DNA of 64,000 bases. Source: Streptomyces sp. MUM 2J. GTDB lineage: Bacteria; Actinomycetota; Actinomycetes; Streptomycetales; Streptomycetaceae. Positions 18,655 through 26,377 of the stretch are shown piece after piece. The first letter of the stretch is position 1. Every line of letters starts with the position of its first letter. Location of the stretch: NCBI RefSeq assembly GCF_022414535.1, contig NZ_JADWYM010000004.1:62001-126000 (forward strand), given 5' to 3'. Position numbers and translations under genes: made by a program. The notes beneath the pieces are model-generated. The model saw only the letters and a list, made by a program, of their open reading frames with translations. It made no database searches and was not told where the DNA came from.

Positions 18655-18684
18655 ATTATAAGGAGAAGTTTGAGTACCTCAAAC
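18655..18684 (-). promoter_or_regulatory. Promoter with palindromic operator for amino acid ABC operon
   Basis: Reading the minus strand, TTGAGG (18682-18677) and a perfect consensus TATAAT (18660-18655) are separated by 16 bases, 38 bases before the GTG. A perfect 7-3-7 palindrome, GTTTGAG-TAC-CTCAAAC (18668-18684), overlaps the -35 box, which is the right place for a repressor site. The regulator is unknown. Confidence 0.7.
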
Positions 18685-18882
18685 CAAACCCATGGCCACG
18701 AGGCCTCACCACCTAAGAAGTCTCCGGTCGGCGAGGCGGACGAGCCGTGAACCCCGGGCCTCGACGCCTCCCCCGCGGCAGAGGAGAGCACCGCCTGCGA
18801 CACACCCGCCCCCGGAGCCGGCCCCGCTCGGCGCGGCGCACTCGGCGTCGATCGAGGACCGAGCGACCGGCCGCCGCACACC

Positions 18883-19310
18883 GAGCAGGACGTCGTGACC
18901 ATGCAGGGCGAGGCGACCGCCGCCGGCGAAAGGGTGCGATCCCGGCGACCGCCGGGCCCGGCACGACCGCGCCGAACGTGATCACAGGCCCCTACGGGCA
19001 GGCCATCAGGAGCCGGCCGCGGGACTTCGGCGCCACGGCGGTCGACCTGCCGACGCGTTCCACCCGGCGGTGACGGCGGAGGAGATCCGGGCGACGCCGG
19101 CCGGGCGCCCGGAGACCGGCTTCGTACCGCTGGTGCACGCGGAGGTGGCGACCGGCACCCACCGGCCCGGCCACCGAGACCGGCCGGGCGACGCGGGAGC
19201 ACCGGCGCGCTGCTCCACCGGGACGCGGTGGTCCCGATCAGCACGGAGCCCGTCCCGCGGGAGGCGTGGGTCGCGGGCCCGGCACGGCCCTGACGGCGCC
19301 GGGCCGCGGG
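18883..19310 (+). pseudogene. Decayed class V PLP aminotransferase (alanine-glyoxylate type)
   Basis: Fragments of a serine-pyruvate/alanine-glyoxylate aminotransferase can be read in three different frames in the right order: EQDVVTMQGEA (from 18883), then IPATAGPGTTAPNVITGPYGQ and DFGATAVDLP (about 18938-19050), then TAEEIRATPAGRPETG and VPLVHAEVATGTH (about 19070-19160), then ALLHRDAVVPISTEPVPREAW (from about 19207). These match the family pattern of a tGPG/Gpf.G block, rpeTg...vhaEtsTG and a DAV aspartate strand. Several frame changes are needed and the C-terminal half with the PLP Lys is missing. It is therefore a degraded remnant. The call rests on memory of the family, not an alignment. 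Confidence 0.6.
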
Positions 19311-19687
19311 CCGACCGCTTGACGTCCGGACGCTGAGGGCGCATTACTCGGGGCGCGGCGAATCCGGCACGTTTCGAAATTCTTTTCCCGCTTTTCGAGA
19401 ACTATTTCGATGGGTAGCTTCCCATGTTCTTCTGCCCGCTTCTCACCATCCTAAACACAACGATTCACGAACCCTTGGCAACGTAATTCAGGCGGATCTC
19501 AACAGGGTTACACAGTTGTGACCCGTTCCACAGAGCGGTCGATTTGCGGAGTTCATCCACGGCAAAACGGTACATCTCGCCGGTCGATCGTGCGCCTGCG
19601 CGCGCCCGCGCGATAACACAGAAGCCGCACGCTGAGAACCCTGACCGTCCATGCAATTTTGCATTTCTCTCGGTAAATTCAATTCGC
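19311..19687. promoter_or_regulatory. AT-richer regulatory region upstream of ectA
   Basis: This region is clearly richer in A and T than its surroundings and holds no gene. It contains a 20-base imperfect palindrome at 19505-19524 (GGGTTACACAGTTGTGACCC), a 6-2-6 perfect inverted repeat ATGCAA-TT-TTGCAT at 19651-19664, and a -10-like TAAATT at 19674-19679 that ends 8 bases before the ectA ATG. No Shine-Dalgarno is seen, so ectA may be leaderless. Osmotic induction of ect operons is known in Streptomyces; which of these sites matters is not known. Confidence 0.5.
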
Positions 19688-20203
19688 ATGACTGCCGCAC
19701 AAGCAGACCTGCTCATCGACCGTCCGTCGGTGGCGGACGGGTCCGCCCTCTGGCGCATCGCCAAGGACTCCGAAGCCCTCGACCTGAACTCCTCCTACAG
19801 CTATCTGCTGTGGTGCCGCGACTTCGCCGCCACCTCGGCGGTGGCCCGCGGGGAGAACGGGGAGCCGGCCGGGTTCGTCACCGGGTACGTGCGGCCGGAG
19901 CGCCCGAACACCCTGCTCGTCTGGCAGGTGGCCGTCGACGCGGCGTACCGAGGCCGGGGCCTCGCCGCCAGGCTGCTCGACGGGCTGACCGCCCGGCTCG
20001 CCGCCGAGCACCCGATCACGGACGTCGAGACCACCATCACCCCCGGCAACACCGCCTCGGAGCGGTTGTTCACGTCGTTCGCCGCACGCCACGGCGCCAC
20101 CGTCGAGAGGGAGGTCCTGTTCGACACGGGGCTCTTCCCGGACGGCCCGCACGACCCCGAGGTCCTGTACCGCATCGGCCCGTTGACCCGCCCGTCGCAC
20201 TGA
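19688..20203 (+). CDS. ectA: L-2,4-diaminobutyrate acetyltransferase EctA
   Basis: The second enzyme of ectoine synthesis (acting after EctB) acetylates L-2,4-diaminobutyrate at N-gamma using acetyl-CoA. It has 171 residues, the usual length. The GNAT fold is visible: VWQVAVDAAYRGRGLAARLLDGL carries the acetyl-CoA loop, and EctA-specific LDLNSSYSYLLWCRDFA and TTITPGNTASERLF follow the family. I chose the ATG at 19688 over upstream codons because it lies 8 bases after a TAAATT box and matches the family N-terminus. It is the first gene of ectABCD. Confidence 0.96.
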   Translation: MTAAQADLLIDRPSVADGSALWRIAKDSEALDLNSSYSYLLWCRDFAATSAVARGENGEPAGFVTGYVRPERPNTLLVWQVAVDAAYRGRGLAARLLDGLTARLAAEHPITDVETTITPGNTASERLFTSFAARHGATVEREVLFDTGLFPDGPHDPEVLYRIGPLTRPSH

Positions 20204-20229
20204 CCAGCCGCATTGAGGAGCGATTCACC

Positions 20230-21501
20230 GTGACCATCACCCAGCCCGACCTCAGCGTCTTCGAGACCGTGGAGTCCGAGGTACGCAGCTACTGCCGCGG
20301 CTGGCCCACCGTGTTCGACCGCGCCCGGGGCAGCCGGATGTACGACGAGGACGGCCACGAGTACCTGGACTTCTTCGCCGGCGCCGGCTCACTGAACTAC
20401 GGGCACAACAACCCGGTCCTGAAACGGGCCCTGGTCGACTACCTGATGCGGGACGGGGTCACCCACGGCCTCGACATGTCGACCACCGCCAAACGTGCCT
20501 TCCTGGAGTCCTTCCAGAACCTGGTGCTGCGCCCCCGCGACCTGCCGTACAAGGTCATGTTCCCCGGTCCGACCGGCACCAACGCCGTGGAGTCCGCGCT
20601 GAAGCTGGCGCGGAAGGTGAAGGGGCGCGAGTCGATCGTGTCGTTCACCAACGCCTTCCACGGCATGTCCCTGGGTTCCCTGGCCGTCACCGGCAACGCC
20701 TTCAAGCGCGCCGGCGCCGGCATCCCGCTGGTGCACGGCACGCCGATGCCGTTCGACAACTACCTCGACGGGCAGGTGCCGGACTTCCTGTGGTTCGAGC
20801 GGCTGCTGGAGGACCAGGGGTCCGGCCTCAACCGCCCGGCCGCGGTGATCGTCGAGACGGTGCAGGGCGAGGGCGGGATCAACGTCGCCCGTCCCGAGTG
20901 GCTGCGCAGCCTGGCGGAGCTGTGCGCGCGGCAGGACATGCTGCTCATCGTCGACGACATCCAGATGGGCTGCGGGCGCACCGGTGCCTTCTTCTCCTTC
21001 GAGGAGGCGGGCATCACCCCGGACATCGTCACCGTGTCCAAGTCCATCAGCGGCTACGGGCTGCCGATGTCGCTGTGCCTGTTCAAGCCGGAGCTGGACC
21101 TGTGGGAGCCGGGTGAGCACAACGGCACCTTCCGCGGCAACAACCCGGCGTTCGTCACCGCCACGGCCGCGCTGGAGGCCTACTGGACCGACGGTCCGGC
21201 GATGGAGAAGCAGACCCAGGCCCGCGGTGAGCAGGTCGAGCAGTGGCTCATCGCCATCTGCGAGGAGAACCTGCCCGACGTGAAGGAGTACCGCGGGCGC
21301 GGCCTGGTGTGGGGCCTGGAGTTCCACGACAAGGACCGGGCCGACCGTGTCGCGCGGCGCGCCTTCGAGCTCGGGCTGCTGATCGAGACCTCGGGCCCCG
21401 AGAGCGAGGTCGTCAAGCTGCTGCCGGCACTGACCATCACGGCCGAGGAACTCGACGAGGGCATGAAGACCCTGGCCCGCGCGGTCCGCGAGACCGCCTG
21501 A
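20230..21501 (+). CDS. ectB: L-2,4-diaminobutyrate transaminase EctB
   Basis: This class III PLP aminotransferase of 423 residues makes 2,4-diaminobutyrate from aspartate semialdehyde and glutamate, the first committed ectoine step. Family marks include [31 protein letters not shown], the Asp in [15 protein letters not shown], and the PLP Lys in [12 protein letters not shown] near 270. GTG at 20230 has GAGGAGC 9 bases upstream. The long open frame before it is a shadow of ectA. Confidence 0.97.
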   Translation: MTITQPDLSVFETVESEVRSYCRGWPTVFDRARGSRMYDEDGHEYLDFFAGAGSLNYGHNNPVLKRALVDYLMRDGVTHGLDMSTTAKRAFLESFQNLVLRPRDLPYKVMFPGPTGTNAVESALKLARKVKGRESIVSFTNAFHGMSLGSLAVTGNAFKRAGAGIPLVHGTPMPFDNYLDGQVPDFLWFERLLEDQGSGLNRPAAVIVETVQGEGGINVARPEWLRSLAELCARQDMLLIVDDIQMGCGRTGAFFSFEEAGITPDIVTVSKSISGYGLPMSLCLFKPELDLWEPGEHNGTFRGNNPAFVTATAALEAYWTDGPAMEKQTQARGEQVEQWLIAICEENLPDVKEYRGRGLVWGLEFHDKDRADRVARRAFELGLLIETSGPESEVVKLLPALTITAEELDEGMKTLARAVRETA

Positions 21502-21554
21502 CCGTCCCGGCCGTCCCTGTCACACATCCCGATCCAAGGAGGTATCGCACCACC

Positions 21555-21959
21555 GTGATCGTCCGTTCGTTCAAGGACATCGAAGGAACCGACCGGCATG
21601 TGAAGTCCGCGTCCGGCACCTGGGAGAGCAAACGGATCGTGCTCGCCCGGGAACGGGTCGGCTTCTCCCTGCACGAGACGATCCTGTACGCGGGGACCGA
21701 GACGTCCATGTGGTACGCCAACCACATCGAGGCCGTCGTGTGCGTGGAGGGCGAGGCCGAACTCACCGACCACGAGACCGGGGCCACCCACGTCATCACC
21801 CCCGGGACCATGTACCTCCTGGACGGCCACGAGCGGCACACGCTCAAGGTCAAGGAGGACTTCCGCTGCATCTGCGTGTTCAACCCGCCCGTGACCGGCC
21901 GGGAGGACCACGACGAGAACGGCGTCTACCCGCTGCTCACCGAGCCCGAGGAGGTGTGA
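21555..21959 (+). CDS. ectC: L-ectoine synthase EctC
   Basis: This cupin-fold cyclase closes N-acetyl-diaminobutyrate to ectoine. It has 134 residues, the standard size. Family residues are visible in [20 protein letters not shown] and [15 protein letters not shown], the metal and substrate segments. GTG at 21555 is preceded by AAGGAGG (21536-21542) 12 bases upstream. The stop lies 5 bases before ectD. Confidence 0.97.
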   Translation: MIVRSFKDIEGTDRHVKSASGTWESKRIVLARERVGFSLHETILYAGTETSMWYANHIEAVVCVEGEAELTDHETGATHVITPGTMYLLDGHERHTLKVKEDFRCICVFNPPVTGREDHDENGVYPLLTEPEEV

Positions 21960-21964
21960 CCACG

Positions 21965-22864
21965 ATGACCGCGACCACTGCGAACGTCACCGATCTCTAC
22001 CCCACGCGCGGCACCACCGAGGTGACCGTCCCGCGCCAGGACCCGGTCGTCTGGGGCTCCCCCGACGCCCCGGGCCCGATCGCCGCGGCCGACCTCAAGG
22101 GATACGAGCGCGACGGCTTCCTCGCCATCGACGGGCTCATCACCCCCGACGAGGTGGCCGTCTACAAGCGCGAGCTGGACCGCCTGGTCACCGACCCGGC
22201 GATCCGCGCCGACGAACGGTCGATCGTCGAGCCGAAGTCCAAGGAGATCCGCTCGGTCTTCGAGGTGCACAGGATCAGCGACGTGTTCGCGAAGCTCGTG
22301 CACGACGAGCGGGTCGTGGGCCGCGCCCGGCAGATCCTCGGCTCGGACGTGTACGTCCACCAGTCGCGCATCAACGTCAAGCCCGGCTTCGGCGCGAGCG
22401 GCTTCTACTGGCACTCCGACTTCGAGACCTGGCACGCCGAGGACGGGCTGCCGAACATGCGGACCGTCTCCGTCTCGATCGCGCTGACGGACAACCTCGC
22501 CACCAACGGCGGCCTGATGATCATGCCCGGGTCGCACCGGACGTTCCTCGGGTGCGCGGGCGCCACGCCCGAGGACAACTACAAGAAGTCGCTGCAGATG
22601 CAGGACGCGGGCACGCCGTCCGACGAGGCGCTGACCTCGATGGCGAGTGAGCACGGCATCCAGCTGTTCACCGGCAGCGCGGGCTCGGCGACCTGGTTCG
22701 ACTGCAACTGCATGCACGGCTCCGGCGACAACATCACGCCGTTCCCGCGCAGCAACGTCTTCATCGTGTTCAACAGCGTGGAGAACGCTGCGGTGGAACC
22801 GTTCGCGGCGCCGGTACGGCGACCGGAGTTCATCGGGGCGCGGGACTTCACCCCGGTGAAGTAG
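21965..22864 (+). CDS. ectD: Ectoine 5-hydroxylase EctD
   Basis: This Fe(II)/2-oxoglutarate dioxygenase of 299 residues converts ectoine to 5-hydroxyectoine. The signature FYWHSDFETWHAEDGLP near 147-163 carries the iron ligands His and Asp, and a distal His lies in CNCMHGSGDN near 250. IMPGSHRTFLGCAG is also typical. Start ATG is 5 bases after the ectC stop, so expression is coupled. The gene is followed by a strong hairpin terminator. Confidence 0.97.
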   Translation: MTATTANVTDLYPTRGTTEVTVPRQDPVVWGSPDAPGPIAAADLKGYERDGFLAIDGLITPDEVAVYKRELDRLVTDPAIRADERSIVEPKSKEIRSVFEVHRISDVFAKLVHDERVVGRARQILGSDVYVHQSRINVKPGFGASGFYWHSDFETWHAEDGLPNMRTVSVSIALTDNLATNGGLMIMPGSHRTFLGCAGATPEDNYKKSLQMQDAGTPSDEALTSMASEHGIQLFTGSAGSATWFDCNCMHGSGDNITPFPRSNVFIVFNSVENAAVEPFAAPVRRPEFIGARDFTPVK

Positions 22865-22877
22865 GCGCCTCGCCCCG

Positions 22878-22918
22878 GGAGCGGGCCGGGGCCCCACGCG
22901 GGGGCCCCGGCCCGCTCC
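22878..22918. terminator. Strong terminator hairpin between ectD and the convergent aminotransferase
   Basis: A perfect 18-bp inverted repeat (22878-22895 and 22901-22918) with a 5-base loop ACGCG lies 13 bases after the ectD stop and 7 bases from the stop of the minus-strand gene. It can serve both transcripts. It lacks a T-run, as most Streptomyces terminators do. Confidence 0.85.
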
Positions 22919-22925
22919 TGTGCCG

Positions 22926-24014
22926 TCAGCCGGACAGCACGTCCAGCAGGCGGTCGACGTCCTGCTCGGTGTTGTACAGGTGGAAGCTCGCCCGCAGGTT
23001 CCCCGCGCGGTCGGACACCTCTATGCCGGCGGCGCTCAGCTCCGCCCGCAGGCGGCCGAGTCCGGGCACGGAGACGATCGGCGAGCCGGGCGCGGGGAGC
23101 GCCTCGTGGCCCAGGGAGGCGAGGCCCTTGCGGAAGCGGTCGGCCAGCGCGAGGTCGTGGGCGCGGACGGCCTCCACGCCGAGTTCCTCGATCAGCGCCA
23201 GCGACTGGCGCAGCCCCGGGTAGGAGAGCAGGCTCGGGCTGACGTCGAACCGCCGTGCGGAGCGGGCGAGTTCCTCGACCGGGCCGTAGCAGCTGTCCCA
23301 GGGGTTCTCCCCCGCGACCCAACCGGCCAGCAGCGGGGTCAGGCCTCCGTGGTCCTCCGGCACCACGAGGAAGACCACCCCGTTCGGGCCGAGCAGCCAC
23401 TTGAAGCAGGTGGCGACCGCGTAGTCGTACGCTCCGGCGTCCATCGGCAGCCATCCGGCCGCCTGCGAGAAGTCGACGTAGGTACGGGCCCCGTGGGTGC
23501 GGGCGGCCTCGCGCAGCACCGGGAGGTCGGCGATCCGCCCGTCGGCGGACTGGGCGGCGCTGACCGCGACGAGTGCGGTGCCGGGCCCCACGGACTCGGC
23601 GAGGCGCTCCAGCGGTACGGTCCGCACCGTCAGGTCGCCCCGCATGTGGAAGGGGTTCACGACGGAGGTGAAGTCGCCCTCCGCGGTCAGGACCTCGGCG
23701 CCCACCGGCAGCGCGGCGGCGATGAGCCCGGTCTGCGCGGCGACGGAGGTGCCGGCCGCCACCCGGTGGACCGGGACGCCGGCGATGCGCGCGAAGGCGG
23801 CGCGGGACGTCTCCACGTCCTCGAACAGCGGGTCGAGCGGCCGGCCGTCGGCCCGGATCTGCACGGCATGGTGCAGCGCGGTCACCGTACGGACCGGCAG
23901 CAGCCCGCTGGTCGCGGTGTTGAGATAGGTGTTCTTCGGTGCGAACTCGGCGCGGACGAGGCTCTCGAAGGTCTCCATGGGACCACTGTGGGCCCTGAGC
24001 TTCTCCAAGTCCAT
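22926..24014 (-). CDS. Class V aminotransferase / selenocysteine-lyase-like PLP enzyme
   Basis: A fold-type I PLP protein of 362 residues. The likely PLP Lys is in ATCFKWLLGPNG near 204. Family blocks TYLNTATSGLLP, TSVAAQTGLIAAALP and TYVDFSQAAGWLP agree with class V aminotransferases and isopenicillin epimerase/CefD-like proteins. No Cys loop typical of cysteine desulfurases is evident, so a desulfurase role is less likely. It follows ectD convergently, as in other Streptomyces. ATG at 24014 is used; an ATG at 23978 is possible. The substrate is unknown. Confidence 0.88.
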   Translation of the reverse strand: MDLEKLRAHSGPMETFESLVRAEFAPKNTYLNTATSGLLPVRTVTALHHAVQIRADGRPLDPLFEDVETSRAAFARIAGVPVHRVAAGTSVAAQTGLIAAALPVGAEVLTAEGDFTSVVNPFHMRGDLTVRTVPLERLAESVGPGTALVAVSAAQSADGRIADLPVLREAARTHGARTYVDFSQAAGWLPMDAGAYDYAVATCFKWLLGPNGVVFLVVPEDHGGLTPLLAGWVAGENPWDSCYGPVEELARSARRFDVSPSLLSYPGLRQSLALIEELGVEAVRAHDLALADRFRKGLASLGHEALPAPGSPIVSVPGLGRLRAELSAAGIEVSDRAGNLRASFHLYNTEQDVDRLLDVLSG

Positions 24015-24086
24015 GGCGTTCTTCTACGCGCTGTGGCCAAGAACTGCTTATGGGTGCCCCCCGACCTGCGGCGTTCCCGGGTGCGG

Positions 24087-24803
24087 TCAGGCTTGCGGCA
24101 CCGCACACCCGTCCGGGTCGCAGGCGTCCGCGCCGCCCTGGTCCACCAGGGTCAGCGGAGAGCGCTCGCCCCACGCCTGGGTCAGTGCCTGGGCGAAGAC
24201 CTCGGCGGGCTGGGCCCCCGAGACGCCGTACCTGCCGTCGAGCACGAAGAAGGGCACACCGGTCGCACCGAGCCGGGCGGCCTCGCGCTCGTCGGCGCGG
24301 ACGTCGTCGGCGTGGACGGTGGGGTCGGCGAGCACCGCGCGGGCGGCCTCCGCGTCCAGGCCGGCCTCGACGGCGAGATCCACCAGTCGTTCGTCGCCCT
24401 CGGTGAACAGGGACCGCTCCTCGGCGAAGTTGGCCCGGTACAGCAGCTGGACCAGTTCGTCCTGCCGGCCCTGCCCCTTGGCATGGTGGAGCAGGCGGTG
24501 CATGTCGAAGGTGTTGCCGTGGTCCCGGCCCCGGGTGCGGTAGTCCAGGCCCTCGGCGGCGGCCTGGACGCCCAGGTGTTCCTCGGCGGCCTCGGCCTGT
24601 GCCTCGCTGATGCCGTACTTCTGCGCGACCATCGGGATGACCGGGCCGGTGTCGCCCGGTGCGCGGCCCGGGTCGAGCTCGAAGGAGCGGTGCACCACCT
24701 CCACGGCGGCGCGGTGCGGGAACGCCTCCAGCGCCTTCTCGAAGCGGGCCTTGCCCACATAGCACCAGGGGCAGGCGATGTCGCTCCAGATCTCGACGCG
24801 CAT
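24087..24803 (-). CDS. DsbA-family thiol oxidoreductase, FrnE type
   Basis: A cytoplasmic thioredoxin-fold protein of 238 residues related to 2-hydroxychromene-2-carboxylate isomerase and FrnE. The active site is CPWC (Cys11, Cys14) right after a first beta strand (RVEIWSDIA), the helical insertion holds GNTFDMHRLLHHAKGQG, and the cis-Pro loop is GVPFFVLDGRYGVSGAQP. The tail has two more Cys (DACDPDGCAVP), which could form a second redox pair or metal site. ATG at 24803 fits the family; the open frame upstream is not coding. Confidence 0.92.
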   Translation of the reverse strand: MRVEIWSDIACPWCYVGKARFEKALEAFPHRAAVEVVHRSFELDPGRAPGDTGPVIPMVAQKYGISEAQAEAAEEHLGVQAAAEGLDYRTRGRDHGNTFDMHRLLHHAKGQGRQDELVQLLYRANFAEERSLFTEGDERLVDLAVEAGLDAEAARAVLADPTVHADDVRADEREAARLGATGVPFFVLDGRYGVSGAQPAEVFAQALTQAWGERSPLTLVDQGGADACDPDGCAVPQA

Positions 24804-24950
24804 GTGCTCGGTTCTCTCCAGCCTGTCCGTTTCACGGAGGCGCCCTCCGCCCATGCGGAGACTCTCTCCGCACCCGGGCTGAAACGTTCGGGCAGGTCGC
24901 TTCATTCCCGAGGGCCCCGCTTCTTTCCACGCCCGGCTCCTCCTCCCCCC

Positions 24951-25032
24951 CGCCCGGTGACCCGCCCGGTGACCTGCCCGAGAACCCGCTCGAAGACCTG
25001 CTGGAACGACCTGCCGGGACGACCTGCCGGGA
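24951..25032. repeat. Short degenerate tandem repeats in intergenic DNA
   Basis: Two 12-base copies (CGCCCGGTGACC, 24951-24974) and two 13-base copies (CGACCTGCCGGGA, 25007-25032) stand in the 273-base gap between the FrnE-like and GNAT genes. No gene is seen in this gap. Confidence 0.6.
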
Positions 25033-25076
25033 CAGCCGCGCTCGGACGTACCCGCGGGGCCGTGGGCAGGGCCCGG

Positions 25077-25586
25077 TCACCTCCCGGCGGGAAGGAGAGG
25101 AAGGCGGAGGCGGAGGTGGTGACCGTCCGCGGCGGGCGAGTGCCCCTCGTCCGGGACCCAGCCCTGGTGGGCGTAGAAGGCCCGGGCGCGCCGGTTGTCC
25201 GCGCGCACGTCGAGGACGGCGGTGTGCCGGCCGTCGGCGCGCCACATCTCCACACAGGCGATGTGCAGGGCCGTGCCGATGCCGGTGCGCCACCGGTGGG
25301 GGTCGACGTGGAACTGGTGCAGCGCGACCGTGCGCGGGTCGCCGCCGCGCGGGCTGCGGAAGGAGGCGACGGCGGCGAGGCGGCCCCGCTCCACGGCGCA
25401 CAGCACCTGCCCGTCGGTCCGCTCCACGGCCTCCCGCCAGGCGGCGGGCCAGTCGGTCCCGTCGTCCGGCGGGCCGTCCGGGCGGTACGTCGCCCGGGCC
25501 CGGGCGTGCAGGGCGGCGACGTCCGGTACCTCGGCGGTCAGGACGGTGCGGATCAGCCGGGGACCGGCGGGGGCGACTTCGTTCAT
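25077..25586 (-). CDS. GNAT family N-acetyltransferase
   Basis: A single-domain acetyltransferase of 169 residues. The acetyl-CoA motif is recognisable in HQFHVDPHRWRTGIGTALHIACVEMW, and the C-terminal strand in VLDVRADNRRARAFYAHQGWVPDEG. The substrate is unknown. ATG at 25586 (MNEVAPAG) is chosen over ATG at 25613, because the extra residues are Pro/Arg-rich and unlike the fold. Confidence 0.85.
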   Translation of the reverse strand: MNEVAPAGPRLIRTVLTAEVPDVAALHARARATYRPDGPPDDGTDWPAAWREAVERTDGQVLCAVERGRLAAVASFRSPRGGDPRTVALHQFHVDPHRWRTGIGTALHIACVEMWRADGRHTAVLDVRADNRRARAFYAHQGWVPDEGHSPAADGHHLRLRLPLLPAGR

Positions 25587-25665
25587 GTGAGGCGGGACGC
25601 GGGGCGGCCGCACCGGGGTTCCCGCGGCGGTCCGGTGCGGGCCCCTGGTGCGGTGACGTTCCTGC

Positions 25666-26274
25666 TCAGCTTCCGTCCCTGAGGTCGTCGGGCCAACTCC
25701 CCTTGAAGGCGAGGTGGTCGTACGTCACCACGCATCCCTGGCCCAGCGGCGACTGCGTCATGAAGCCGACCAGGGCGGCGGAGGTCTGCCGCTCGTCACC
25801 CAGGGTGAACAACCGCACGAACGTCCAGCGGCTGCCGTCCCGGGAGGCGTGGAAGGCGAGCGCGCGGCCCGTCCGGCTGACCCGCAGCCACACCGAACTG
25901 CCGTCCACGGTGAAGGCCCCGGCGTCGTCGGAGTGCCCCCGGGTCACCACCGAGCGGACGGTGAGCACGTCCGGGGAGTACTCCAGGCACAGCTTCGCCC
26001 AGGCCCGCTCGGCGACCTGGGCGTAGAGGGCTCCCGCGTCGAACGCCGCGTTGAACCCGACGGTGACCCTCGCCACCAGCTGGAAGTCCCCCTCGGGCGC
26101 CCCGAGCAGGCGGGGCGCGTCGGAAGCCGGCTCCAGGCCCTCGCCGATGGGCGGCACGAACCGGTCCTGCCGGCCCCCGCCCCATCCGGTGAGCACCCCG
26201 CCCTCGTAGGACCAGTGTCCGTCGGGGCCGTAGGTCCGCAGAGGGAAGGGGAGTTCGGGGAGTTCCACGTCCAT
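25666..26274 (-). CDS. DUF1349 family protein (concanavalin-like fold)
   Basis: A cytoplasmic protein of 202 residues that resembles the DUF1349/YesU family, whose beta-sandwich fold is like glucanases and lectins but without a proven activity. Typical stretches are VTVGFNAAFDAGALYAQVAERAWAKLCLEYSPD and TVDGSSVWLRVSRTGRALAFHASRDGSRWTFVRLFTLG. ATG at 26274 is the first sensible start. It lies between a GNAT gene and a dehydrogenase on the same strand with gaps of about 100 bases. Confidence 0.8.
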   Translation of the reverse strand: MDVELPELPFPLRTYGPDGHWSYEGGVLTGWGGGRQDRFVPPIGEGLEPASDAPRLLGAPEGDFQLVARVTVGFNAAFDAGALYAQVAERAWAKLCLEYSPDVLTVRSVVTRGHSDDAGAFTVDGSSVWLRVSRTGRALAFHASRDGSRWTFVRLFTLGDERQTSAALVGFMTQSPLGQGCVVTYDHLAFKGSWPDDLRDGS

Positions 26275-26377
26275 GAGCGGATTCTCCCAGGAGCGGCGCC
26301 GCGCCGGACCGCCCGGGCGGGAGCCCGTCCGTCCCTGGGGACGGGGCCGCGCGCGGGCGGCGCCGTCCGTGCGCGGC

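Noticed and set aside
22920..25682. A 920-codon plus-strand open frame opposite the aminotransferase and FrnE-like genes
   Set aside because: Composition is Arg/Gly/His-rich with no recognisable domain, and the opposite strand holds two well-supported enzymes.
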